NCBI GenBank assembly: GCA_037962975.1
Contig: CM075676.1
Coordinates: 42,385,501-42,449,500 of the forward strand
DNA length: 64,000 nt
Direction: 5' to 3'
Source: Clitoria ternatea
Lineage: Eukaryota; Streptophyta; Magnoliopsida; Fabales; Fabaceae
Shown here in pieces: positions 55,714 to 64,000 of the stretch; within the stretch, counting starts at the first letter, position 1; each line of letters opens with the position of its first letter. The notes beneath the pieces were generated by a model. The model was not told the DNA's origin. It saw only the letters and a list, made by a program, of their open reading frames with translations, and ran no database searches. Position numbers and translations under genes: made by a program.

Positions 55714-56079
55714 GAGCACATAGATACAGAGGTGTATTTGTGTGATGCCAAATATTTTGACTAATTTTTCCTAATAACGATATTTATAAAAAAAATAAAA
55801 AAATAAAAAATAAAAAATAAAAAAATAGATATCAATTAATTACATCATCATTCTTTTCGGTGCTAACACTTGTCTTAATCATTATTACTATTATTGTTTT
55901 GGTATTATTATCATTTTCTTACAGTAGTTAAAAGGTCATCGTCAGGCTCGTGACATTAAACAAGTGCTTGATAGAAGGCAACCTATCACCTTTTCACCTT
56001 CTTCATCTCTACTATTCTCTATAACCTCGTTTTCTATTCTCTCTTTTCTAAATAACTACAACTTCAAAGTAATCTGATA
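55714..56079 (+). other. Spacer between pol and cargo, copy 2; possible splice acceptor
   Basis: Same plan as in copy 1. The pyrimidine tract and TTTTCTTACAG end at 55924, followed by a CT-rich 5'UTR-like stretch. Confidence 0.4.
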
Positions 56080-56610
56080 ATGGAACAAACCCTTGCAAAA
56101 CTTAAGGAAACATTCCCTACACTTTCACGCGATGTGGTTGTAAAAATTTACAAAGCTCGAGTTCAAAGGTTAAAACTACTCACATATTTTGGCATTCCAG
56201 AGGATGTTTGTTGGCTTATTGAAGCAAAGGTACGTCTTTCTGGTGAATTACATAAGTCTTATATAAAACATTTGCCAGGTATGGGACGTAGTTCTTATTC
56301 TAAAAAATGAAGAGCTAAGAGGATGGGAGTTTGCCATAAGTGTGCAAGATGGAATTGTGATACACGTTGTAGAAACCCTGGAATGGTATCTATAAATCAG
56401 GAGGACAAAACTAAATTTATAAAGGATGGACTGAGTAAAGAGAACTTGGATAACTTAATCCAAACTCTTGAGACGCATCCATGTGGAATTGTACAAGGAG
56501 TCCTTATGAAATTATATGATTTATTTATTCAACAAAAAGAAAACTATAGCCTTAGGAATCTGGCGTTAAACGACCCTGTTTGCCAGTTTATAAGAAAACT
56601 GGATGGGTAG
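56080..56610 (+). pseudogene. Cysteine-rich carlavirus-NABP-like ORF, copy 2
   Basis: Same two-piece frame as 14866-15396, with the same TGA (56308-56310). The four-Cys finger CHKCARWNCDTRC is unchanged. Against copy 1 I count about eight base changes, nearly all altering the residue (for example Arg to Thr, Arg to Cys, Ile to Thr), so there is no sign of protein-level constraint since the duplication. Assignment carries the same uncertainty as copy 1. Confidence 0.45.
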
Positions 56611-56921
56611 CAAAAGCCTCGACTCATAGAAGGCGTTTAAGCCGTTACTGGACGTAAAACCAGAGGAAGATGTGAGCCATAATCACAACTACTGTACATA
56701 TTTATTGTTGTTTTTAATGTTTTACTTTTCTAAATTCACTTTGACTTTTAAAATTACCTATTTTTATTTTCTTCAATCATGTCTTTTCAAATTTCTTCAT
56801 TACCGTCATTTATTTTTATATAATAATAATTATGTAAACTTTTTATCTTTTATCAATTATTTCATCTCAGTTTTCATCTATATAAGGGTGCATAACTCTA
56901 TATGGAAAAATAAAAAAAAAG
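56611..56921 (+). other. Spacer before LOG-derived ORF, copy 2
   Basis: AT-rich, with TATATAAGGG just upstream of the LOG start as in copy 1. No gene accepted. Confidence 0.4.
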
Positions 56922-57475
56922 ATGAAAAAAATCAAATCCATTTGTGTGTTTGGTGGATCCAACAATGGTAATTGTAAGGAGTACCTAATAGCAGCTACTA
57001 AGATGGGAAAACTATTGGCTGCAAAAGAAATAAAGGTCTTGTATAAAGGAGGAGTACAGGGTTTGAGAGGCTCCGTGGCACTATCTGCACTAGTTGAAGG
57101 AAGCAACGTCTCTAGTATTATCCTACATCATGTAGGTATTACACCGCTATTGCTGTAGGAACTGAGGTAAAAGTTACAAGCATCCATCAACGAATGGCTC
57201 GTATGGTTATAGGTGCTGAAGCCTTTATTGCACTTCCTGGAGGTTTTGGTACTTTTAAGGAAATATTTTGCATTGCATCATGGTGTAGCATGAACCTTCA
57301 TAAAAAGCCATTAGGATTATTAAATATTAATGGTTTTTATGACAGTTTGTTAATGTTTTTAGATAAAGCTGTGGAACAAGGCCTTATAACTCAAGATGAT
57401 CGATTATTCATTCATGCTTCTTCAAATGCAGATGAATTGATTGATATTTTACAGAGCTTTTTACCCCAACCTTAA
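56922..57475 (+). pseudogene. LOG-like: Captured LOG (cytokinin phosphoribohydrolase) gene, copy 2, broken
   Basis: Same two frames and the same frameshift as copy 1. Here the Arg after IHQ (CGA at about 57191) is kept. The signature has changed to LPGGFGTFKEIF, so the catalytic Glu of PGGxGTxxE is Lys (GAG to AAG). The frame ends earlier (CAA to TAA after LPQP at 57473-57475). About half of the differences from copy 1 are silent. Intronless, as in copy 1. Confidence 0.8.
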
Positions 57476-58247
57476 CCCCTCTTGAAGCAAGATAAGGATC
57501 ACACACACAAGCAAAAGAATCCAGAACCAGACACCACCCTTCGGTTATAACTTCTTTCTCACCTTTTATCTATATTTAAAAAAATAATTAAAAAAATTAA
57601 AAATCAAAAAAAAAGAAAAAAATAGACTATGGAAATCATATAAGACACTGAGGACAATGTCTTGAATAAGTGTGGGGGGGTCTGAGTTATATATATATTC
57701 TATTATTTTTTGTGAGGGATAGACAGAGTAAAGATTAATTTGGGAAAGTTGCATCTAAAATCATAAAGATGCATCTTTGAGAACCAAAGTCTTGAGACGT
57801 ATCCTTTATTATATAGTGTCAGTATCACTTTTGTTTAATTGTTTTTTTGTTTTAAAATAAAAAATAAATTTTTTTCTTTTCTTTCATGAGTACTTTTGTT
57901 GGGATGGGCTGAGTAAAGAGTCCAAAGTCTTGAAACGCATCCTCACAATATAGCTCACTCAGATAACTACAACCATTTCACCTTCCTTATCAAAACCATT
58001 TTTCATAAAAAAACAAAAAAATAAAAATAAAAACACATACACACACAACCACTATCTTTGCTTTAGTGTCTGGTATCCTTTGCCTTTACCTTTACTACGA
58101 TCATTTCCATCCGGCATCAACCATTCTACAACCATAAACATTATCTTCATCATTCTCCAGCCACCACACTTTGCCTTCATCCTTTTTCTTTCAGATCGGA
58201 GCCACACCTCACCACTAGTCAATCATCAGTTTCTTTATTTTCTCTTA
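57476..58247 (+). other. 3' region of Athila copy 2 before small membrane ORF
   Basis: Counterpart of 16337-17035, with the internal polypurine-like tract. No gene accepted. Confidence 0.4.
57668..57680 (+). promoter_or_regulatory. Internal polypurine-tract-like site, copy 2
   Basis: AAGTGTGGGGGGG after GGACAATGTC, matching copy 1 and the true tract at 59804-59818. Confidence 0.5.
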
Positions 58248-58373
58248 ATGGATGATATAGCAGAGTCTTTCTATAGGCATACGAATGAATTAAGATGTAT
58301 GTTATTGCTCTTGATGCTACTCATGGTTGTGTTGATGATATTTTTCTTTTGGGTTCTAACACAAGTCCTATGA
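58248..58373 (+). CDS. 41-residue single-span membrane peptide, copy 2
   Basis: Identical to 17036-17161 apart from Glu at residue 14. Polar N-terminus MDDIAESFYRHTNELRC, then a hydrophobic segment. Intact in both copies. Confidence 0.35.
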   Translation: MDDIAESFYRHTNELRCMLLLLMLLMVVLMIFFFWVLTQVL

Positions 58374-59803
58374 AACTAGGTTATATGACACAATCAACTT
58401 GTTCAGTTATACTAATCATTTCACATGCAATTGAACTGACCAATTTGTTGTAGGTATCTTCGTTACTAAGCACCCTCGAAAAAAAAAGTACAGAGCAAGA
58501 AGCATAAGGAACAAGATCCTGACACCAATATTTGGTTATGATTTATTTTTCCTTCTTTGTTTTTTATTCATAAAAAAAATCATCATTTCCAGTTTTTCAT
58601 TTTAAATTCTACATGTTTTTCACTGATTTTTTTATTTTGTCTGAGTAATGAGTAATTACATCACTCTTGTCCAATATTTCATGACATGTTGTGAATAATT
58701 TCCTTGCATATTAATTTAATAAGTTGTTTATGAAGATCAAATTGTATATGAATTGTGATAGTTTGACCACCCTCGATGAGATTTTGAGCTTAATTGAATG
58801 GACCAGATTATGCTATCTTTCTTTTGTTTTTGATTGACCCTTATTTATTAGTATTCTAGAACTTGACTTGTTTCTTTTTGATGTATTATGTTCCATATGC
58901 ATGCTTTGATATGATTAAGACCATTTTTATTTTAACCAAACACTAGCCATATGCCTTACCTTACATACTTTCCATTGTTACCCACGTTGAGCCTATATCC
59001 ATTTCTTGATTCAGCCACATAATTAGCCAATAGCCCAAAAAAAAAACATGATCACCTTTGCTTAGGAATGGATTAGGAGTTTTGGAATTACTATGAATAA
59101 AGATTCTTGATGATTGTGGAAATGTACCCAAGATATATGTTGTTGTTTCATTATTCAAAAAGAAAGTAAAAAAATAATAAAAAAGAAGAAAAAGAAGAAA
59201 ACGAAGAAATAGAAGAAGTGATGAATATATGTATGAAAATAATCAGCAGGATTTATTCTCATGTTTTATCCTCCATCATGTTTCATTTTGCTAAGTCTTG
59301 AGTTTCAAAATGAACTTCCACAATCACTAAATCACTTACTCCATTGCTCTTTTTCAACCCTAAGTTTAGCCATACTATTTTATTTTATCCACCCTATATC
59401 ACCTTGGCCCCATTACAACCTTAATAAAGTCCTTTTGATCTCTGCATGCATATGTGTTTAAATATGGAAATTAGAAATTTGTCAAGCCTATGGTAGTGCT
59501 AATTTATTTGGGTGATTTCTGAGAGTATACACAAACCCAAACAATTGAGATATAGAGAGCATGAAGAGAACATCTATCACATTTTCATCCACTCTTTGAT
59601 TTGATCACTCAATTTGTGCAACTAGTATGTAATGCTTCTTATTCACACTTATCATGACTTCTTGATATAAGGGATGATGTGTATTACTTATTATTTTAGA
59701 CTTCAAAAAAAAAGTCAAAAAAATCAATTTGAAAAAAAAAACCTTTTTCTATTGTTTCTCATTTTAGTTTTTGGTTTGGTTTTGCCCTGGAGTGCAAAAG
59801 CTT
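58374..59803 (+). other. Distal 3' region of Athila copy 2
   Basis: No convincing gene. The last roughly 240 bp (59577-59818), absent from copy 1, lead to the polypurine tract. A GAAGAAAAAGAAG-type run is at about 59185-59220. Confidence 0.45.
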
Positions 59804-59818
59804 AAGTGTGGGGGAATT
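59804..59818 (+). promoter_or_regulatory. Athila polypurine tract
   Basis: AAGTGTGGGGGAATT lies directly before the TG of the 3' LTR. Confidence 0.8.
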
Positions 59819-60623
59819 TGATAAATTAATTTTAATACACTTCTTATAGTTTTACACTTGGAGTTTATTATATAATTACTATGTTTAATAATAGTATTTT
59901 AATTAAGTTTTATTTTGTTTAGTTAAATTGAAGTATTATGTATATATGTTTCAATTTTTATTTTTTATATGTATCTTGAGTATCTTGCCTTATTTTGGCC
60001 ATAACTTGGGCTTTTGTGATCTAAATGGGCTAATCTTGGAGCCCATGGAACGCTAAGATAGAGGGTTACATCATAATGATCAGATTTAATTATTTTGCAT
60101 CTGAAAAAAAGAAAGAAATGGAGCTTGAATCAATCAGCCCTCATGTGTTCCACCAGCATTGATATAGTTCACCAAAACACACATATTTATAGCTGTAGAT
60201 GTCCAAATTACCTCATTCTTGCACTAAATTCTCAATAAGATAGAGATCTACAACTTTCATGTCGAAGGTTTTGCAAAATTTGGCCATTTAGAAGGTCATA
60301 TTTGACTCGCAAGGTGGAGAAGATAAAGAGGAGAATGAATTTCAACACCTACCATTATCTTCTTTTGAATTATTGTAATTTCAAGCCCACCAATGTTGAA
60401 AAATGCATTAATAATCAGAAAATGAATGTATAGTATTATCATATCTTACCTATAAATAGATGATTGAAGTTGTAAGGAAGATACACAAGAAATACATAAG
60501 AAATACATGCTTTAGTTTTCATTACATTTCTATATCTTTGCTTTAGTTTCTTAAGTTTTAGTTCTTTCTCTTGCTTTATTTCTTTGTTCTATATTCCATC
60601 CCTCAAGTTATGGTTTTCATTTC

Positions 60624-61121
60624 TGTGACATCCCGGCGCTGTTGAGGGCGGGGAGTATTCGCCGGTGCATGGGCACGGACAAGGAGCGGCTCCTGGCAGG
60701 CTTCCAGCGGGGGATGTGACATCCCGGGCACTGTTGAGGGCGGGGAGTGATCGCCGGTGCATAGGCACGGACAAAGAGCGGCTCCTGGCAGGCTTCCAGT
60801 GGGAGAGACACATGAATAAACCAAATACATACCAGAATGAGAGGGATCCAAAGACTGTATAGGTATGGGACTACACAGTTGAGGATAGCTTAAAGAAATG
60901 AATTCGTACTACCTATACCAACAAATGCATTAGCCTTTTCGGTAGCCTATCACTTAAGAACTCCAAAGTTAAGCGTGCTTAACTTGGAGTAATTCTGGGA
61001 TGGGTGACCTCCTGGGAAGTTCTCAGGAAATGTGTGAGTGAGGACAAAAGCACATTAGAAAGGTCTCGTGTTGGTCTGTAGGGCGAGTCGTTCATTCCTG
61101 AAAAGTGGTCGGGGCGTTACA
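60624..61121 (+). repeat. Cassandra 5' LTR with 91 bp internal duplication
   Basis: 498 bp. The first 91 bp (60624-60714) is repeated from 60715, including a second TGTGACATCCC. The same doubling is in the 3' LTR (61192 and 61283), so it existed before insertion. Confidence 0.9.
60899..61027 (+). other. 5S rRNA-like segment of Cassandra 5' LTR
   Basis: It includes AGTTAAGCGTGCTT (box A region) and GGGATGGGTGACCTCCTGGG (box C region) of plant 5S rRNA in the correct order. Probably an RNA polymerase III promoter of Cassandra, not a functional 5S gene. Confidence 0.85.
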
Positions 61122-61122
61122 G

Positions 61123-61135
61123 TGGTATCAGAGCC
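61123..61135 (+). promoter_or_regulatory. Cassandra primer-binding site (initiator tRNA-Met)
   Basis: TGGTATCAGAGCC, complementary to the 3' end of tRNA-iMet, one base after the LTR. Confidence 0.9.
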
Positions 61136-61191
61136 TAGCCTCTCCTAGTACGGTATGGTTCAGGGACGAACCAGGCGGAAGCTGGTGGGCA

Positions 61192-61681
61192 TGTGACATC
61201 CCGGCACTGTTGAGGGCGGGGAGTGATCGCCGGTGCATGGGCACGGACAAGGAGCGGCTCCTGGCAGGCTTCCAGCGGGGGATGTGACATCCCGAGCACT
61301 GTTGAGGGCGGGGAGTGATCGCCGGTGCATAGGCACGGACAAAGAGCGGCTCCTGGCAGGCTTCCAGTGGGAGAGACACATGAATAAACCAAATACATAC
61401 CAGAATGAGAGGGATCCAAAGACTGTATAGGTATGGGACTACACAGTCGAGGATAGCTTAAAGAAATGAATTCGTACTACCTATACCAACAAATGCATTA
61501 GCCTTTTCGGTAGCCTATCACTTAAGAGTTAAGCGTGCTTAACTTGGAGTAATTCTGGGATGGGTGACCTCCTGGGAAGTTCTCAGGAAATGTGTGAGTG
61601 AGGACAAAAGCACATTAGAAAGGTCTCGTGTTGGTCTGTAGGGCGAGTCGTTCATTCCTGAAAAGTGGCAGGGGCGTTACA
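61192..61681 (+). repeat. Cassandra 3' LTR
   Basis: 490 bp; lacks 8 bp (AACTCCAA) in its 5S-like part compared with the 5' LTR. The 5S-like segment lies at about 61469-61589. Confidence 0.9.
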
Positions 61682-62514
61682 ATTTCCCTTCCTCAATATC
61701 AAGTAAGTTAATTTTATTATTTGTTATTTACTTTTATAATCAAAGTTATAGTTAATTTAATATTAGTTTTCATTGTTAAAAATTATCATGGAAGCTTAAT
61801 CTTTTAAAATCAACTTAAGGAATTTAATTTTTCTTTATGTTAACTTTGAGTTCTTGCTCTTAATATTTTGATTGAAGATAATTACTTTTCTTTGTTTCTC
61901 AAACACTTATGATGGTAGATTATTTAAGTGTATAGCGGATTGGTATATAATTAAACAATCTATAATCTAAACTGATGTTGGTTGGTTAATCAATAATCAA
62001 TTTGAGAACAAAGATTAAGTCACTAAATAAGAGATTTCTATTTAGTTTCTTAACTCAATCAAATTATGGTTTTAAAGTTATTTTAGTAATTAATAAGAAT
62101 ATATCGATTGATTATTCTTATTAGTTCATTAACTCAATTCTAGAAGATTTTCTAGAATATAATCATTTAGGGATTCCAAATGATTCAAGGTTGAGAAATT
62201 AATTATATTTAATCATATTTGTGATCAATGATTAGTTAACTAAAGATTTATTAATTCCTTGGTTTGGTTGTTTCTAAATTTGATTATTCTTACTCATAAA
62301 TTTACTTTTTGCACTATTATATAATCACTTAATTTTCCTTTCAATCTTAACACAAACCCCCCTTTGTTATAATTAAATTGAGTGTAACTAATTAAACTAA
62401 GGTCCTCGAGAGACGACTAAGGTTGTTCACCTTATACTATATTAATTTAACTTTTTATTTGACCCAACAACTTTAACTTTTTATTTGACCCAACAACGAC
62501 AGCGTGTCAATGGG

Positions 62515-62590
62515 CGTGGGATAGGTTTCCTAGTATTGCTCCAAACGTCCCCCCTCGTGACAGACTTCCAGGAACCCCTTATGGTGCCAG
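62515..62590 (+). pseudogene. PMD gene fragment continuing after the Athila element
   Basis: In the frame that left off at 23625, it reads WDRFPSIAPNVPPRD and then the GAR of the PMD family (the WAW.RFP..P block). It ends at 62590 with GCCAG/GTAAC, a plausible exon end and intron donor. It shows that one PMD exon was split by the Athila insertion. Confidence 0.7.
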
Positions 62591-62616
62591 GTAACAAAGT
62601 CCTATATTATTTAAAT

Positions 62617-63896
62617 GGCTAAAAGGTAAAATTAGCCCCTAAGAAATATTCAATTTTGTTATAGCCCCCTATAATAATTTTTCCCAGTTTAAGACCCCTC
62701 TAATATTTTATTTAGTAGTATTAAAACGCCTACTTTTAAAAAGTGCTGAGGTGGAGCCTGTCTTTTTGCCACTGGCTTCACACGTGGCATGTGACTCAGC
62801 CTCACAATGCTGATTATGATTAGATGGAGAATTAATTCAGATTAGTAAGGATTAATTGAGTTAATTATAATTGTTTATTAAAAGTAGAAAGGTTTCTTTC
62901 TTACTTCATCTTCCCCACACTCCTGCAATCGCCTTCATTTTCTTCCTCTCTTGATCCTCATATCAGGGATCGAAAAAAGCTCTCCTCGGGGGGGATCTAC
63001 CTCAGCTTCAACCTTCATCACCTTTTTCCTCTTAATTCACAACACCAGCAGAAATAACCATCAACAAAGAAAAACAAAAACAGAGAATCTCTTTCATGAT
63101 CTAACATTCATTCTCTTCATCTGCTTCATCAAACTAAAAGAAACAGAGAACCATCTCATCTTTCTTCATCAATCAACAATCATAAACCCGAAAGTAAACA
63201 ACCCAAACAGCAACCATTATCACCAATAAACAGAAAAAGCAAAAAAGAGGAGAAGAACAGCCCCACCACCGGAACCGCCATCGAACGACCGGCCACCACA
63301 ACCCCGACGCTGACCTTCGAGCTCTACGCGTCAGATCCGGCCCCCTCGTCGCACGACCGGCCCAATCCCGACCTCTAGCACTGCTCCGAGACCTTCCGCC
63401 GTCAACCACTTCCCCTTTCCTTCTTTCTCTGGTCCACTCTCTTTCTCTCCCTCTCGGTATCTCACTTTCTCCCTCACCAGAACTCTCTCCCTCTCCGTTA
63501 CTCACTCCCTTTCCCTCACTCACTCCCTCTCGGTGAGTCCCTCTCTCTCGGTCTCCTCTCTCCCTCTCGGTTACGTCGTATAGCCCTAGCGCAAGGTGGG
63601 GAAGATGAAGTAAGAAAGAAACCTTTCTACTTTTAATAAACAATTATAATTAACTCAATTAATCTTTACTAATCTGAATTAATTCTCCATTTAATCATAA
63701 TCAGCATTGTGAGACTGAGTCACATGCCACGTGTGAAGCCAGTGGCAAAAAGACAGGCTCCACCTCAGTACTTTTTAAAAGTAGGCGTTTAATACTACTA
63801 AATAAAATATTAGAGGGGTCTTAAACTGGGAAAAATTATTATAGGGGGCTATAACAAAATTGAATATTTCTTAGGGGCTAATTTTACCTTTTAGCC
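62617..63896. mobile_element. Non-autonomous MULE (possible Pack-MULE)
   Basis: About 301 bp inverted repeats (62617-62918 and 63596-63896) start GGCTAAAAGGTAAAATTAGC and are flanked by the 9 bp duplication TATTTAAAT (62608-62616, 63897-63905). The 0.68 kb interior has an A/C-rich left half and a GC-rich right half (about 63240-63590) unlike its surroundings, suggesting captured gene or promoter sequence. No transposase. Long Ser/Arg/Glu frames on the minus strand (63173-63643) run from inside the repeat and look like low-complexity artefacts. Confidence 0.9.
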
Positions 63897-63905
63897 TATT
63901 TAAAT

Positions 63906-64000
63906 TATTGTTTAAGTTTTTAAGGTTTAGGTGTCATATGTTTCTAACGCTCAAACTCATTGAAGGTGGTTAGGGAGTCAAACGTTCAAGGCTATTAGGC
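63906..64000. other. Tail after the MULE
   Basis: Presumed intron or next part of the PMD gene; too short to assign. Confidence 0.3.

Larger units (their letters stand above)
18377..59576. repeat. Tandem segmental duplication, unit 2 (interrupted by Ogre)
   Basis: This is the second copy of 1746-18360, split by the Ogre element at 24641-49285. Removing that insertion leaves about 16.6 kb, matching unit 1. Sampled stretches vary from essentially identical (for example 6240-7000 against 22863-23620) to about 5 percent different. Confidence 0.9.
60624..61681 (+). mobile_element. Cassandra TRIM retrotransposon
   Basis: Two LTRs (60624-61121 and 61192-61681) start TGTGACATCCC and end GGGGCGTTACA. 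They surround a 70 bp interior with a tRNA-Met primer site. Flanked by the 5 bp duplication ATTTC (60619-60623, 61682-61686). Each LTR has a 5S rRNA-like segment, the Cassandra hallmark. There is no coding capacity. The LTRs differ by an 8 bp deletion and only a handful of substitutions, so it is among the youngest insertions here. Confidence 0.95.
23626..62509 (+). mobile_element. Athila-type Ty3/gypsy retrotransposon, copy 2 (complete, nested insertions)
   Basis: Both LTRs start TGATAAATTAATTT and end GTGTCA. The element is flanked by a perfect ATGGG duplication (23621-23625 and 62510-62514). Removing the Ogre and Cassandra insertions leaves about 13.2 kb: 5' LTR, tRNA-Asp primer site, gag, pol, cargo ORFs, polypurine tract and 3' LTR. 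gag is open; pol has many stops. Confidence 0.93.
59819..62509 (+). repeat. Athila 3' LTR (interrupted by Cassandra)
   Basis: TGATAAATTAATTT...GTGTCA. Without the Cassandra insertion it is about 1.63 kb. Near its end a roughly 26 bp stretch (CTTTAACTTTTTATTTGACC...) is tandemly doubled (62450-62500). TATA box at 60450-60459. Confidence 0.9.

Noticed and set aside
60899..61027. Functional 5S rRNA gene
   Set aside because: It lies inside both LTRs of a TRIM and diverges from 5S outside the promoter boxes; it is the Cassandra 5S-like segment.
60589..61430. Several overlapping GC-rich frames in Cassandra
   Set aside because: Cassandra is non-coding; the frames come from the GC-rich duplicated LTR segment.
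63173..63643. 156-codon minus-strand frame in the short MULE
   Set aside because: Low-complexity Arg/Glu/Ser/Gly composition, starts within the inverted repeat, no domain.

Overview
The window is plant nuclear DNA, almost certainly from a eudicot and probably a legume. The reasons are LTR retrotransposons of the Athila and Ogre (Tat) types, a Cassandra element with 5S rRNA-like LTRs, MULE, hAT and CACTA DNA transposons, plant mobile domain (PMD) gene debris, AT-rich intergenic DNA, and no intact host gene. It looks like heterochromatic nested-transposon DNA. The species is not identified from the sequence.

Layout. (1) 1-871 is the end of a CACTA transposon; 872-1745 is unassigned. (2) A block of about 16.6 kb is present twice in tandem: unit 1 at 1746-18360 and unit 2 at 18377-59576. 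Each unit holds AT-rich spacer with a plastid-like tRNA-Cys, a broken PMD gene, and an Athila-type Ty3/gypsy element inserted in that gene. Unit 1 lacks the 3' end of the Athila element. Unit 2 has the whole element (23626-62509) with a perfect ATGGG target duplication, and the PMD gene resumes right after it at 62515. (3) The 5' LTR of the second Athila element is split by a 24.6 kb Ogre-like element (24641-49285, target duplication GTTTC), coded on the minus strand. (4) The Ogre element is itself hit by a 5.1 kb Mutator-like element (40992-46118, target duplication TATAATTAA) and a small hAT element (29014-29541, target duplication CTTTTGAC). (5) The Athila 3' LTR carries a Cassandra TRIM (60624-61681, target duplication ATTTC). 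(6) A short MULE with 300 bp inverted repeats (62617-63896, target duplication TATTTAAAT) lies in the presumed next intron of the PMD gene.

The most interesting content is cargo. Downstream of gag-pol, both Athila copies carry a module of about 2.3 kb with three pieces. The first is a split reading frame that resembles in layout the small cysteine-rich nucleic-acid-binding proteins of carlaviruses. The second is an intronless, decayed copy of a cytokinin-activating LOG gene. The third is a 41-residue single-membrane-span peptide. The module lies between a possible splice acceptor and the true polypurine tract, with an internal polypurine-like tract just after LOG. Separately, the MULE inside the Ogre LTR has two convergent genes: a decayed mudrA-type transposase and, in the mudrB position, an apparently intact two-exon gene for a GRF zinc-finger protein with a C-terminal membrane segment.

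Most element genes are dead through stops and frameshifts. The clear exceptions are the Athila copy-2 gag frame, the GRF gene and the small membrane peptide. All coordinates and similarities come from reading by eye; no database search was run.
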